Shown: piece after piece, positions 53,880 to 64,000 of the stretch
How the letters are laid out: every line of letters begins with the position of its first letter
How positions within the stretch are numbered: position 1 is the stretch's first letter
Assembly: GCA_003427395.1 (NCBI GenBank)
Contig: BFEA01000157.1
Coordinates: forward strand, 1,103,234 to 1,167,233
DNA: 64,000 bases
Reading direction: 5' to 3'
Source: Chara braunii
Taxonomy: Eukaryota; Streptophyta; Charophyceae; Charales; Characeae
Program-made: the position numbers and the translations under genes
Notes under the pieces: generated by a model
Databases searched by the model: none
What the model was told of the DNA's origin: nothing
What the model saw: only the letters and a program-made list of their open reading frames with translations

Positions 53880-55256
53880 TTGCTGGACACTTACAGCAGA
53901 GGTGAGGAGCGCTTGTGCATTCCCCAGGACCAACATCTCAGGACATTGCTGATGTCAGAATGTCATGATGCACGCGGACATTTTGGGTTCTTAAAGTCAT
54001 ATGTCGCCCTGTCGCAGCGCTTCTTCTGGAAGGAGATGCGGAGTGATCTGCTGCACTATATTGAAACCTGTGAGCTCTGCCAGAGAAACAAGGTCCAGCG
54101 TAGGCCTCCTCTGGGATTGCTCAAACCCTTACCCATACCTGATGGTCCTGCTGAATCTGTGTCCATAGACTTTACAGATCTAGGCAAGACCACCCCTCGT
54201 GGCATGCGTCAGGTAATGGTCTACGTGGACAGGTTTTCTAAGTACACAGAGTTCATCCCCTTGCCAGAAGTAGCTAGGGTCCCTGCTGTGAGAGCAGCAT
54301 TTTCAGAGAGGTGGGTCACTCACCATGGACCGCCCACTTCTATAGTCAGTGATAAAGACCCTCGATTTTGCAGCGATGAGTGGCAATCCTACTGTAAGGA
54401 CTATCTGCACTCACGATTGGACATAACCTCTGGACATCATCCTGAAGCCAATGGTCAGGCTGAGGTGATGAACCAAGTCTTATTCCAATTGGTGCGTCCT
54501 GTCATCTCTCTAGATCAACAGGATTGGGATCTCCATCTGGCTCGTGAACAACTTGTTTACAATACCTCTATCCACTCTTCAACGGGGTTCAGTCCATATC
54601 GTTTGCATTGGGGACGTGAGCCGCGACAGCCTCTTGATGACATCATCAATAAGGCTAAGTCTGATCTGAATCCTGGCACTGCAGAGTTTACCAGGAGAGC
54701 CGATGTGGAAAGGGCACGGGCGAACTTGTTCAAGGCTCAAAAGGTCATGATTCAACAACCTAATCGCCACCGACGTCCTTCCCCCATTCGTACTGGCGAT
54801 TACGTCTGGGTAGCCAGTTCAGAGTTGTCGAGGGAAGAGGATATCTCTCCCAAGCTGTTGCCACGATACCTGGGCCCGTGGCAAGTGTTAGATACAGTGG
54901 GCTCCGATCCTTTTTGCCCGTCGTACGTTATCGACGTCCCACTGCATCAACAGACGTATCCGGTCTTCCATGCATCCAAGCTGCTTCCCTTCATTCCAGC
55001 TGATGCATTCCCAGATCGGCCCCCTCAGTTTGGTCCACCGATCCCTGGCAAGGGATATGACATGGAGTCCATCGAGGACGAGTGGGGCATTAGCCCCGAC
55101 CGACAATGTCTTGTGAAGTTCTGTTTCCAGCCTCATACCGAGGACAGATGGTTCACCAGGAAAGAACTTCTCAAGACAGCAAAGTCTGCAGTACTTCGTT
55201 ACGAAGCGGCTCAGAAAGGGAACCTTCATCACCGATCTTCTCGCCTGCACCCTTAG
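53880..55256 (+). CDS. Element F integrase
   Basis: A 458-codon open frame, continuous in phase with the RNase H. The zinc domain is intact: ECHDARGHFGFLKSYVAL (two His) and CELCQ (two Cys). The core has SIDFTDLGKTTPRG (Asp), IVSDKDPRFCSDEWQ (Asp) and HHPEANGQAEVMNQ (Glu), so all DDE residues are present. The C-terminal part shows RTGDYVWVASSEL, LPRYLGPWQVL and YPVFHASKLLPFIP. It ends with VKFCFQPHTEDRWFTRKELL, a degenerate chromo-like end similar to element A. The protein was probably part of a longer pol; the ATG at 53,880 is only the first Met after the last TAG. Confidence 0.88.
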   Translation: MLDTYSRGEERLCIPQDQHLRTLLMSECHDARGHFGFLKSYVALSQRFFWKEMRSDLLHYIETCELCQRNKVQRRPPLGLLKPLPIPDGPAESVSIDFTDLGKTTPRGMRQVMVYVDRFSKYTEFIPLPEVARVPAVRAAFSERWVTHHGPPTSIVSDKDPRFCSDEWQSYCKDYLHSRLDITSGHHPEANGQAEVMNQVLFQLVRPVISLDQQDWDLHLAREQLVYNTSIHSSTGFSPYRLHWGREPRQPLDDIINKAKSDLNPGTAEFTRRADVERARANLFKAQKVMIQQPNRHRRPSPIRTGDYVWVASSELSREEDISPKLLPRYLGPWQVLDTVGSDPFCPSYVIDVPLHQQTYPVFHASKLLPFIPADAFPDRPPQFGPPIPGKGYDMESIEDEWGISPDRQCLVKFCFQPHTEDRWFTRKELLKTAKSAVLRYEAAQKGNLHHRSSRLHP

Positions 55257-56408
55257 CTCGGAGGTTCTCGCTTCCCGGGAGGGTAAGCTTGCAATGACTT
55301 GCTGATTTCCGCTGCCGAGATCTGATTGTGAGGTTGTATAGTCGTGTCTTAGGGTCAGATTCGTAATTTTGTTTGTGTCAGGGACTAACCGCTGGTCCAG
55401 TCCTGAGGGAAATTCGTGAGGGACATATCTGCAATTTACACGAAATTTGCAGGCCCGAGTTCCCCTTATCCGTTACTGCCCTTAGCAGACCCGGGCTATC
55501 ACTAGGACAATAGGCCCATCTGGGCCTTGGGCTGTAGAGACGGTCTAGACACAGTATAGCCGGGTAGGGCCGAGGTCGAGCAGGCCAAATTGATGCGGTA
55601 CAGGTCCAGTAGGTCTAGGTCTAGAGTAGGCTAGTCTATTAATAGGACCGAGCCTGTAGTTTAGGGACTTTTGGCTTTTCATTTTCGCGACGCAGCATTC
55701 GGAGCCAAGCAAGTTCGTGGTGGTGATTGTCTACAGGCGGCATCCTGAGACCCTCGCCGTGGACGGCAACCATAGCCAGCCTTCTGGAGGTTGCCATAGC
55801 TGGGGCATCCTCACCGCATCTACCTCTTGGGGTATCTGCGTCTGGCTGGGCTAGACTGAGGCTCTTCACTGGATACTTGTGGGTGGACCACTGTCGCCCA
55901 TCTCACATCTGGAGATATTAGGGTTGTGTCAGTAGTGCGGCAGCCATGGCTACCTGTCTCCTCGTCAGAGTTGTTCATCGACACTGAAGACTTCATCCCA
56001 GGACCTGTTCTTCATCTGGGCGGTTGGCGCTGGCCTCTGGGAGGCCATCTCAGTATTGCGCTACTAACTGGGTGTAGGGTACAAAGTGGAGTGTGGAGTT
56101 CTGAGGGTAGCAAGATACTGAAACAAACTTTGTAACGATAATTGGTTCGAGTTGGCTCATCATCAGTGTAAATCCTATTGTTATCCTCGCGGGTGTCGTC
56201 TTGTGATTGGTTGTTGGGAGTATTGTCAGAGAGTGAGAAATGCTGTGTCTCTCCCCATCTGTGCATAGTTGTATTTCGCTGCCTACTTTGACCTGTGTGC
56301 AGTTTGGACTCTGTCTCCTCTCCCCTTCGGCTTATGCATGTATGGGCATGTATGAGATTGTCTGTGTGTGAGTGGCGGTAAAAATCGTCAAACAACCAAG
56401 CTCATAAC
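55257..56408 (+). repeat. 3' non-coding end and LTR of element F
   Basis: Directly downstream of integrase. From about 55,830 it matches 1-519 and ends with the same '...aaccaagctcataaca'. It carries CCATAGC motifs (about 55,770 and 55,793) and GCCATGGC (about 55,946). The LTR start is not certain; it probably lies soon after the integrase stop. The other LTR copies lie at the opposite end of the window, so they belong to different insertions. Confidence 0.65.
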
Positions 56409-58270
56409 ATAGAACTGCGAATAAGAAATAACAAGTATTCGGACTTACTCAGATGAGATTATTCGCAGTTTGGAAAATGCTACTGCAAGAGGGATTTCCC
56501 GTACTGTTTAAAAAAAAATGAATTTCGGAAAAAAATATTTCGAACTTCTAAATAACGGGAAATTGCAAAAAGAAATCGAAAATTTTGAAAAACAGATATT
56601 CCGGATTTCCAACAACAAAATTTTGAATTTTCAGAAGAAACACGAAAACGGAAACTTCAAGTGTTGCGCTATTGCGATTTTCCACAACAGAAATAGCGAG
56701 AAAACAAAATCCGAGAAAAGAAAAAAAAAATTGATTTTCGGCAGTGAGGTCAAAATCGTGATTTTGGGAGCTAACTAGTGTGCTCTAATCAATCAATCAA
56801 GACTAATCAGCTACTTAGTCCCCGCACACGTGTTAGATCAGGTTGTCCTGATTCACGTCCGGTGTTCCGATACCAACTGTTACATGCCCAGTTGGGCGAT
56901 GTACATATAAAACCGAGGATCCGCAATGTGATGAAAAGGACTAAATGGACAATGCAGTGCAGGTGAAATCTCAATAAGCAGTGTACATCCTGATACATAC
57001 AAACATGGTGCTTTATAGTGCAGGGGAAGACTTAGATACAAGTCCTGACCTGACCGTGACTGGCCTGTATCACGTAGTGCAAGATAGCGCAGCAGAATGC
57101 TAGAATACCAATGACTAGCCAACAAATGTTGCAACACAGACCAAACATACATCATCCTCATCACAAGGTGTGAAGGGGCCTGGCGCTATACACAGGAAGA
57201 ATGCGCCAGGTCCAGATCATGCACACATGAAGAGGAAGGGAACGGACGAAGAAGAGGGGGAGAGATGGGAATGTCGTCAACACTGAGTCTTTGTTACAAG
57301 TCCCACATAATCCCTCGTCAAAATGTCTGGAGCCCAATGTCGAGTCTGGATCCAAATGTCACCAAGCCCGCTCTCTCATAGTGTGCTGATGCAGTGAAGT
57401 CAGATAGCGAGAGGGTGAGAGGGAGATGGTGGACTGAGAAGAGGAAGAAGAAGAACTCTCTCTCTCTCATATGGGGGGTACTAACCTGTGAAGATGGCGC
57501 TGTGCTGCAGGTACCTCGAAGGCGAAGCTGGAGCTATGGCGCTGCAGGTAAGTATCCCTGGCCTCCGCCCAATCTCTCTCTCTAGTACTACTCTAGCTCC
57601 TATGGCGCCCAGCGCTGAAGACTACTGCTAACGCTACTACCGCCCAGCGCCGAGGACTACTGCTAGCGTACAACTACTCCTACAGCGCTCCTCCAGAGTG
57701 TTGCTGCCGAATCTTGAAGACTACCTCCTGCCTCCTGAACTGCACGTGAATTGCTTGGGAAGTACCTAGGAACTACCTACCGGCCTGCAGGGCGGGCCAC
57801 TCCTATATAGTGTTGGCCCGTCCAGGAGGCTGCTCTTGACAATGCCGAAACGTGCCAGACCCTGGCGTTGAAGCTCAACGAGGGGTTGTCTTGAAAACAG
57901 GTCTGAAATGGCCTGTGCTAAAACCCTGGTTTGTTGCCTGAGTTTCAGGGCGGGTCGAACTGATGAGGGCCTGAAAATGGCCCTCAGTTTCAGGCTGAAA
58001 ACACTCAGGGCCTGAAAGGCCCTGATTTAGCCTGAAATGACATAGGGCCTGTAGGCCCTTGTTTTCAGGCTTTCAGGCTGAAACGACACGGGGCCTGTAG
58101 GCCCTTGTTTTCAAGGCTTTTGCCCTGAAAATGTCACGGGCTTGAAAGGGGGCCCGTGCAGCCTGTTGCAGGTGCAGCATGTAACATCTACATTGCATGC
58201 TGATGTGGTGCTACCTCTCGTCTACATTGGATGCTGATGTGGCGCTATCTCTGGTCTACATTGGATGCTG
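56409..58270. other. Gene-free region
   Basis: An AT-rich stretch (56,415-56,770) holds a short Lys/Asn-rich frame that I do not consider a gene. About 57,410-57,660 contains repeated 'atggcgctg' and 'cccagcgc' words and a good splice-donor word, CAGGTAAGTAT (57,543). From about 57,890 'ggcctgaaa' and 'caggctgaaa' words recur, including two copies of a unit of about 46 bp with GGGCCTGTAGGCCC (58,043 and 58,090). I assign no function. Confidence 0.4.
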
Positions 58271-59578
58271 ATATGGCGCTGTCGAGCACATTGGTTCGGC
58301 ACTGCACACGGGCAGCGCGGGACCCTCCCGACCGCGTCACGCAGGAGTTGGTTTTAAATCCTCGTCGCGAATACATAATGGAGCTTCTGGAAGCCACTCC
58401 GGCCGAGTGCGCCAACCATACCTCTCGCGAGCCCCTACGACAGGATAGGGCCTACGCGAGGCACAACTTACCTCCACCTTACGGGAGTTGTCACCTCCCT
58501 TCGATGGGCGTATCCCCGCCGAGCTACCAGTCCACAGTACGAAAGCTAATCAGCTGCAATCGCAGAGGTGGACCAGCCGAGGGCGTTTATCGTTCGCTAT
58601 AGCATAGGGGGTACGCGCGGTAATACGCCTTTATCGGACCCGCATGCAAACCGGCATCTTGGGGGGCTGAGGTCCCAAGCGCGACTCGTCGCCGGTCGAC
58701 TAGGATGCATCCCACACGCCACGCGCACAACACTATAAAGAACATAAAAATAAAATGCACACACACACATATACATATACTAAACGACACTGAACAAACA
58801 ACGCAACAACACTCCTAGTCCCTTAGTAGCCATCCCAGAACTTTCCGATGCGGAAATCGGATAGGTGTCGCGCGCGAGACTTAGTATAAAACCGTGCGGA
58901 CGTAGGGCTAACTCATATCGACTCGCAATGCAAGCATACGCAAGCAGTCGCAATGATGGCGTACGCATTCGACACTCAAGTGTCGGCTGACACGCACCTT
59001 GAGGGAATAATCTCTCGAAGCTGGACAACCGCCAAGTGCGGTTGAAAACCACACCCTCTTCTGCACCCTGCGGAGAGTGGGTGGTACACAGGTTCATACC
59101 TGTGGTGGCAATCGTCTCTTATCGCCCTGGAGACCAGCTCCATCATCCAGGGTTTGACTTTGACGGCTGCCACGGACTACAACCTCCAACTATAAAAAAT
59201 TAATAAGCAAAATCAATCAGTAAACAAGTAAATACCCAATACTTATATATCAAATCAGAGCTCGAGATAAAATAAAGGAAGGGGAAACATAGATCGTGCG
59301 TCACATGGTTGTCATTCTCACTGCCTCCAAAGTATGACCCATATACCAAGCTCCAAAATACTAACCTGCATAAAACACAGACACACACAATAGCCACATT
59401 GCCATACACCAATGTGGTCAACTTTACTGTTCCCTGTAACTCACACCACGCCTCACACACTCGAACGCCAGTCACAGTTCAACTTTCCATAAATCTCAGG
59501 GCTAAGGCAATCAAGTTGAGGTACAGGTGTAAGCAAAGTTGTGTCGTGAGGCGACAAGTCGGCGATCAACCGACCGAC

Positions 59579-59597
59579 CTGTTATCAGTGATAACAG
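59579..59597. other. Conserved palindrome (copy 2)
   Basis: CTGTTATCA-G-TGATAACAG, homologous to 15,461-15,479. Both end bases differ from copy 1 but still pair, a compensatory change. Confidence 0.65.
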
Positions 59598-59869
59598 AAG
59601 ATGATCCTCGTGAGATCTGGCTGAAACCAGTCCGAATCCTGGATCGAATGTCCAAAGAAGGCCTGTATCATAAGACAGGTCAATGCCCAAGCTAAATCAT
59701 CAGTGTATGGAGAACAAATCCCCATAACACATTCTCATTCAAGACTCTCCTCATAGCCAAGCCTATGTCTACCTCTTAGCCAGTGTCCAAAGAAAGGTAG
59801 ACCTATGGAAGAATCTCCCCCATACAGAGTGGATCGCCAGAGTCGCCACCTGTCAAAATGTAATGTATC

Positions 59870-60440
59870 TCCTCTAAACTAAGAAAATTTCGGCAGCGCT
59901 TCCTGTAGGAAAAGTGCGTTTTCATAATTTATATCAACCCGAATATGAAAACAGGAATGATCTTCAACTTTTCAAAGTCAAATTTTGTCTAACTCCCTGA
60001 ATTAGCAAAAATTTGGGCAGCACTCCCTTTAGAAAGAGATACTTTAGAAAGGGATACTTTAGAAAGGGAGGCTTCCCAAATTTTTACTAAGCCATATATA
60101 AAAATCAGACAAGTTGAACTTTTGAAAAGTCAAATTTTGACTAACTCCTTGGATTTGCAGAAATTTTGGCAGCGCTTCCCGTAGAGAAAGTGGCTTACCA
60201 AAATTTATACAAAGCCAAGTTCAGAATCTAAAATGATTTTGACTTCTCAAGGTCCAATTTTATCTAACTCCTTGAATTAGCAAAAAATTGGGTAGTACCC
60301 TTTTTAGAAAAGGAGACTTTCTAGATTTTACTAAGTCATATATAAAAGTCAGACAAACTGAACTTTGAAAAGACAAAATATTACCAAATCCTTGGTTTTA
60401 TAGAAATTTCGGCAGCGCTTCCCGTAGGGAAAGTGACTTA
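59870..60440 (+). repeat. Tandem hairpin repeat, about 120-bp units (copy 2)
   Basis: About five units as in copy 1. Perfect arms include AAAAATTTGGG (60,007-60,017) with CCCAAATTTTT (60,075-60,085), and AAATTTTGG (60,150-60,158) with CCAAAATTT (60,198-60,206). The loop keeps 'gcagcgcttcccgtag'. In one unit 'gggatactttagaaa' is locally repeated, lengthening the loop without loss of the stem. Confidence 0.75.
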
Positions 60441-60456
60441 CCAAAATTTATACAGG

Positions 60457-60780
60457 ACCAAGTATAACAAATGGTCCCAGAAAATGCAGAAATTGACCTA
60501 AGTAAAAAAGAAAAAACTTAGCTAAAAAAATGCAGGAATTGAAACTAACTCCTATGGCTCTAGCACGTGGTGAGCATCTAAAGCAACTAGCTGTCAAACT
60601 GAAACTCGGACCAAGTAGACCAAGTATAACAAATGGTCCCAAAAAATGCAGAAATTGACCTAAGTAAAAAAAAAAAAACTTAGCTAAAAAAATGCAGGAA
60701 TTGAAACTAACTCCTATGGCTCTAGCACGTGGTGAGCATCTAAAGCAACTAGCTGTCAAACTGAAACTCGGACCAAGTAG
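60457..60780 (+). repeat. 162-bp tandem duplication
   Basis: 60,457-60,618 and 60,619-60,780 are nearly identical, differing at a few A-run and single-base positions. Copy 1 of the element has only one unit (about 29,950-30,110), so this duplication is recent and specific to copy 2. It creates a duplicated artefact reading frame on the minus strand. Confidence 0.92.
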
Positions 60781-60914
60781 TAATCTCACTCAGTCACATT
60801 CAAGGCCAAACCACAAAGGTAAGTACTCTCACCAGCCCAAAGTCAACTTATCAAACAATAGTTTGTAGCCTTACAATGATTTATCCCTTTATACCCAGCT
60901 TACATAGGGCATAA

Positions 60915-61641
60915 AGCTAGACCACTCAAACTTATGGGAACCTGCCTAGCTCAGCCATAGAATATACACAAACACAGGGCACAACAACTTTTTTCTTCTT
61001 TGGGCATATGACTAGGCCACCCTAGTCGCCCTGAACTGTTGAAGTATCCCAACTTTATATAATTATGTGCACTTAATATTTTGAGGTGGCATATAACTGA
61101 ACCGATCATCTTTAGCTCAAGATTCAATCTGCCCCTTCGTACCACAAGGTTATTCTTAATTACTACTCTCTTCGGTTGGTGATAGGCTATAGTCAGATCA
61201 CCCGAACTTATGAAACACTATTTGACTAGTCTGTTCATAGATAAAATAGTAGTAAGGTATAGCCAAGTTATATCCTTTTGATTCCAGCATGTGCGTCGCA
61301 TTGGACCAAGACCACCCAAAGTTATGGGAACCTGTCTGGTCCTCAGCCTGGTTCATTCTCTTAAAGCCAAAGCAGGAAGAGGCTGAGCCACCCAAACTTA
61401 TGGAACATGCTCAGACCTCCTCGTTCAGAAACTAAAGAAACTGACAAAAACCCAAAACAAACAAGGCGACCAAGCCACCCAAACTTATGGAACATGCTTG
61501 GTCCCTGGAAAGTCAATCACATTCAGCCCTCACAAGTCAGAGCAACCAGACCACCCAAACTTATGGGAACCTGTCTGGTCCTCCAGGCAATATAAAATAA
61601 ACATAGCACTGGGCCCTCCAAACTTATGGAGACTCTCCCAG
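60915..61641 (+). repeat. Variable-stem, constant-loop hairpin array (copy 2)
   Basis: Seven units with the loop core CACCCAAACTTATGG(G)AAC or a close variant. Stems: AGCTAGAC/GCCTAGCT (60,915/60,944, one mismatch), TAGTCAGA/TTTGACTA (61,190/61,211, one G-U), GGACCA-A-GAC/GTCTGGTCC (61,303/61,334, one bulge), GAGG-CTGAGC/GCTCAG-A-CCTC (61,379/61,409), GACCAAGC/GCTTGGTC (61,468/61,496), ACCAGAC/GTCTGGT (61,545/61,573) and CTGGG/CCCAG (61,609/61,637). At 61,011-61,026 the palindrome ACTAGG-CCAC-CCTAGT keeps its stem but has lost the core. Stems correspond one by one to those of copy 1. Confidence 0.85.
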
Positions 61642-64000
61642 CCTTTGGTTGACCCAGTCAAACATGCAATACTGCCTTCCTCCCACCTTTCCCCCAGATG
61701 CAATCCCACAATCTGCTTTCAGCCAAACAACAAAACTGAAACTGAATTTGCACAACCATTCCTTTGTCAAGTCTGGTTTATGTCCTGAAGTCAAACTGAA
61801 AGTCAGAGTAGGGATGCAGGTAGTATATTCAGTCAAAACATAACAAGGAATACAGATAAGGGTTATAACTGGGTTTATGGAGGGAAAGCAATGGTTACCT
61901 TTCAGTTCCCTACCTCCAGAACTCCTGAGTTCCGGTAGAGCTCCCGCAATTGGTGGGCTGACTCCCTAGAGAGTCTTGCTGTGGTCCTATGGGTTGCAAT
62001 CCCGCCTGCCGCCTTCCTCTCGTAACCAGGATTAGACTGAGAGTAAGAAGGGCAAAAGATAAGAGGTTTCAGACTCTCGAGATACAGGAAGTAGACTGAC
62101 TCAACTCCCAGGAGAGGGCCTTGATATCTCTATACGCCTAAGGGCCCCGCAATGGCGGCCAGAACGCAGCAACAACTTGGTCAACCCAAAGTCAACCCTT
62201 CACCCGTTGGCTCATGGCGACCCCTTCAATTGCCGCAATGATCCTCCGGCGACCCTCCCAGTCGTAATGATGTCTCTCTTTCACTGCCTGACCATTCCCC
62301 CAAGTCCCAATATCGTTTCTCCTAGCCAAATCTATTGTCATGTAACCTAGAAAAACTACGTTCAAATACAGCACACCCGCGTGCTTTCCGAAGTTGTGCG
62401 CACGACAGTCAGTTCCAGCAGTAATTAATCTCAATAGCATATAATGTTGTGCAACAACCATAGTGTCGTAACACGACAAATAATCCGCCCTACACAGTCC
62501 AAATCTCGTTGTAGAACCCAGGTTGGGCCTGCCGCTAATACACTGTTTATAACGGAAGATAAAAGAGAGCATAGTAGATCGAGTCTCCTTACAAGGCATA
62601 GACCTGCTATGCGGACCCAGACTGAGTGCGAGAGACAGGGAGCTTGAATACACCACGTTGTAAACCACTCATTTGTGCACCATAGTCAGGCTTAACAACA
62701 CTGAAAAAGGAAACCGAGTGTAGATATGGACTAAGAAACCATCAGATACTAGCGCTGTTGCACGAACACAAGAAATAAAGGAGGCTATTTCCACTGTAAA
62801 ATAATTGAAATCAGGATAAATCCTTCATTTAAACACGGGAAGCTGCACCCCACATCACGCATCCGTTCGCCCACGACTGCCAATTGATGCGCTGCCTTTT
62901 ACATGCGGTCCCCCCCCCGCCCTACGGTTCCCGATCGAGCATGGTCCTACTCAAAGTTCCTATAGCCGATCGGGTTCGGAGTCTCAACACGCCCACAGGT
63001 AAACATCTCGACTCCTCTTCTTCCCCCTCACCCTCTCTCTCCCTCTTTGTCTCTACGCACAGGACGGGCAAACTCAAATGAATCTTCCGCTAAAAAGCAG
63101 ACAGATACATTACCACTTAGTAAAAACCATCGTCTAGTCGTTCCCTCCCCACGCAGCCCTTGACATCCATAGCGCTGAAATCACTAACAAAAATCTAAAT
63201 CCGCCGCTGCCATTCAACTCGCCTCCTTTCAAAACCTTAGAATCACACTCTCCCTCACCCGATTTTATCAAGGATCGATCGAGCTCCGACTTATTCACTC
63301 CCCTCCATATTCTATCTTCACCATAGCTCCACGCAGCCTATAACTCTCATAACACCATAGCCACTCCATTACTGCCAATTCCGACCGCGGCACTCGATTC
63401 GCAGCAATTAAAAACCCCGAAATCGATTATTCTCTCGCTCGATTTCATTAAGAAACAAGTGAGATATTTAACTTTTCGCCCCCTGCTATATCAGCTTCCA
63501 CCATCGCCCGTGCGGCTCATTCTCTCTCTATCTCCTTCCTTACTAACTCTTTACTAAATCCGACTTCAAAATCCGACTCGCCCGTTCCTAAAACCCTATC
63601 TTAGTCTCTTCTCTCACTCGATTCCACTGAGAATCCAGTGAGCTGTCCTTTCTTGCTCCCGCCGTGCTTGCTTTCCTCCGTGTCGGTTGTCCGAATGCAC
63701 GAAGCACGACTTACCGCCCAGGTTCGCCCCCTGCTTACTGCCTCCTTGCCTCCTCGTTCTGTAGTGCTCCGTTCGCCTTCCTCTGCTGGCCGTCGCTCTT
63801 CCTCTCCCCTCACTCTGTGGCACTCCGCTCTCCCCCGCTCCTGCCTCAGCGCTGGCCCTGCGCTGCCTTGCTTTGCTCCCTTAGCTCTGCCCCGCTGCCT
63901 TTCTTCCCTGCTGCCTCCGTGCTCTCACTCCCATCGCTTCATCCTCCCATTCGCCAGCCTCCTCTCCGATGCCAACCTGTGCCCGACACAGACCGACCGA

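Larger units (their letters stand above)
58271..64000 (+). mobile_element. Large non-coding structured repeat, copy 2
   Basis: An uninterrupted copy of the repeat found in two pieces at 14,030-15,740 and 29,438-33,650, continuing to the end of the window. Landmarks occur in the same order: 'gctgtcgagc' start, 'ctgcaccctgcggagagtgg', the GTTATCAGTGATAAC palindrome, 'gtggatcgccagag', the tandem hairpin block, 'gctctagcacg', the hairpin array, 'ccctacctccagaac' and pyrimidine-rich DNA. No reading frame is conserved between copies. At least 5.7 kb long, it is too large for a SINE or TRIM and is best described as LARD-like. Confidence 0.7.

Noticed and set aside
60448-60789. 113-codon minus-strand frame with an internal repeat
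   Set aside because: It merely reads the 162-bp tandem duplication; copy 1 of the element does not keep the frame.

Overview
The window looks like nuclear DNA of a green plant or streptophyte alga. It is made almost entirely of decayed and nested retroelements, and I found no intact single-copy host gene. The gag, RT and integrase proteins of three of its Ty3/gypsy elements resemble, from memory, families abundant in the charophyte alga Chara braunii. That assignment is an inference. A plastid 23S rRNA fragment and a mitochondrial-type SSU rRNA fragment show a photosynthetic eukaryote host, and two ambiguous bases show a draft assembly.

Layout. 1-1312: two related LTR sequences, the first matching the LTR-like sequence at 55.8-56.4 kb. 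1.3-10.2 kb: a broken L1-type LINE (ORF1 with a CCHC knuckle; ORF2 with APE endonuclease, RT and a C-terminal zinc motif), with a second 5'-truncated copy joined to its tail. 10.2-13.9 kb: no recognised gene except one unidentified minus-strand reading frame and a putative LTR with TATA box and tRNA-Met-type primer site. 13.9-15.7 kb plus 29.4-33.6 kb: one copy of a long non-coding, highly structured repeat, split by gypsy element A (15.7-29.4 kb). Element A is itself interrupted by a non-coding block in its 5' LTR, a LINE tail and a Penelope-like RT fragment. 33.7-34.1 kb: degenerate nuclear 26S rRNA. 36.2-41.5 kb: gypsy element D, with gag split by a 210-bp insertion flanked by a 21-bp duplication, a protease carrying an rRNA patch, and no integrase. 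41.7-42.5 kb: a polypyrimidine tract and plastid 23S rRNA. 45.0-51.4 kb: gypsy element E, a chromovirus with a nearly complete pol. 52.7-56.4 kb: gypsy element F. 58.3-64.0 kb: a second, uninterrupted copy of the non-coding structured repeat.

The most unusual signal is in that non-coding repeat. Each copy carries an array of short hairpins in which a nearly constant loop of about 19-21 nt sits between stems that differ from unit to unit. Comparing the copies (30.2-31.0 and 60.9-61.6 kb), stems are retained unit by unit, while the loop has changed to a new consensus across the whole array. Other hairpins in the same repeat persist with compensatory or loop-only changes. This looks like a selected RNA or DNA structure, or a process that homogenises loops, in a large repeat with no recoverable protein.

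None of the elements looks autonomous now. Gag, protease, RT, RNase H and integrase occur in canonical Ty3/gypsy order, but frames are broken, mostly by C-to-T type stop codons (CAG to TAG, CGA to TGA, TGG to TAG/TGA), as expected for long-methylated plant transposons.
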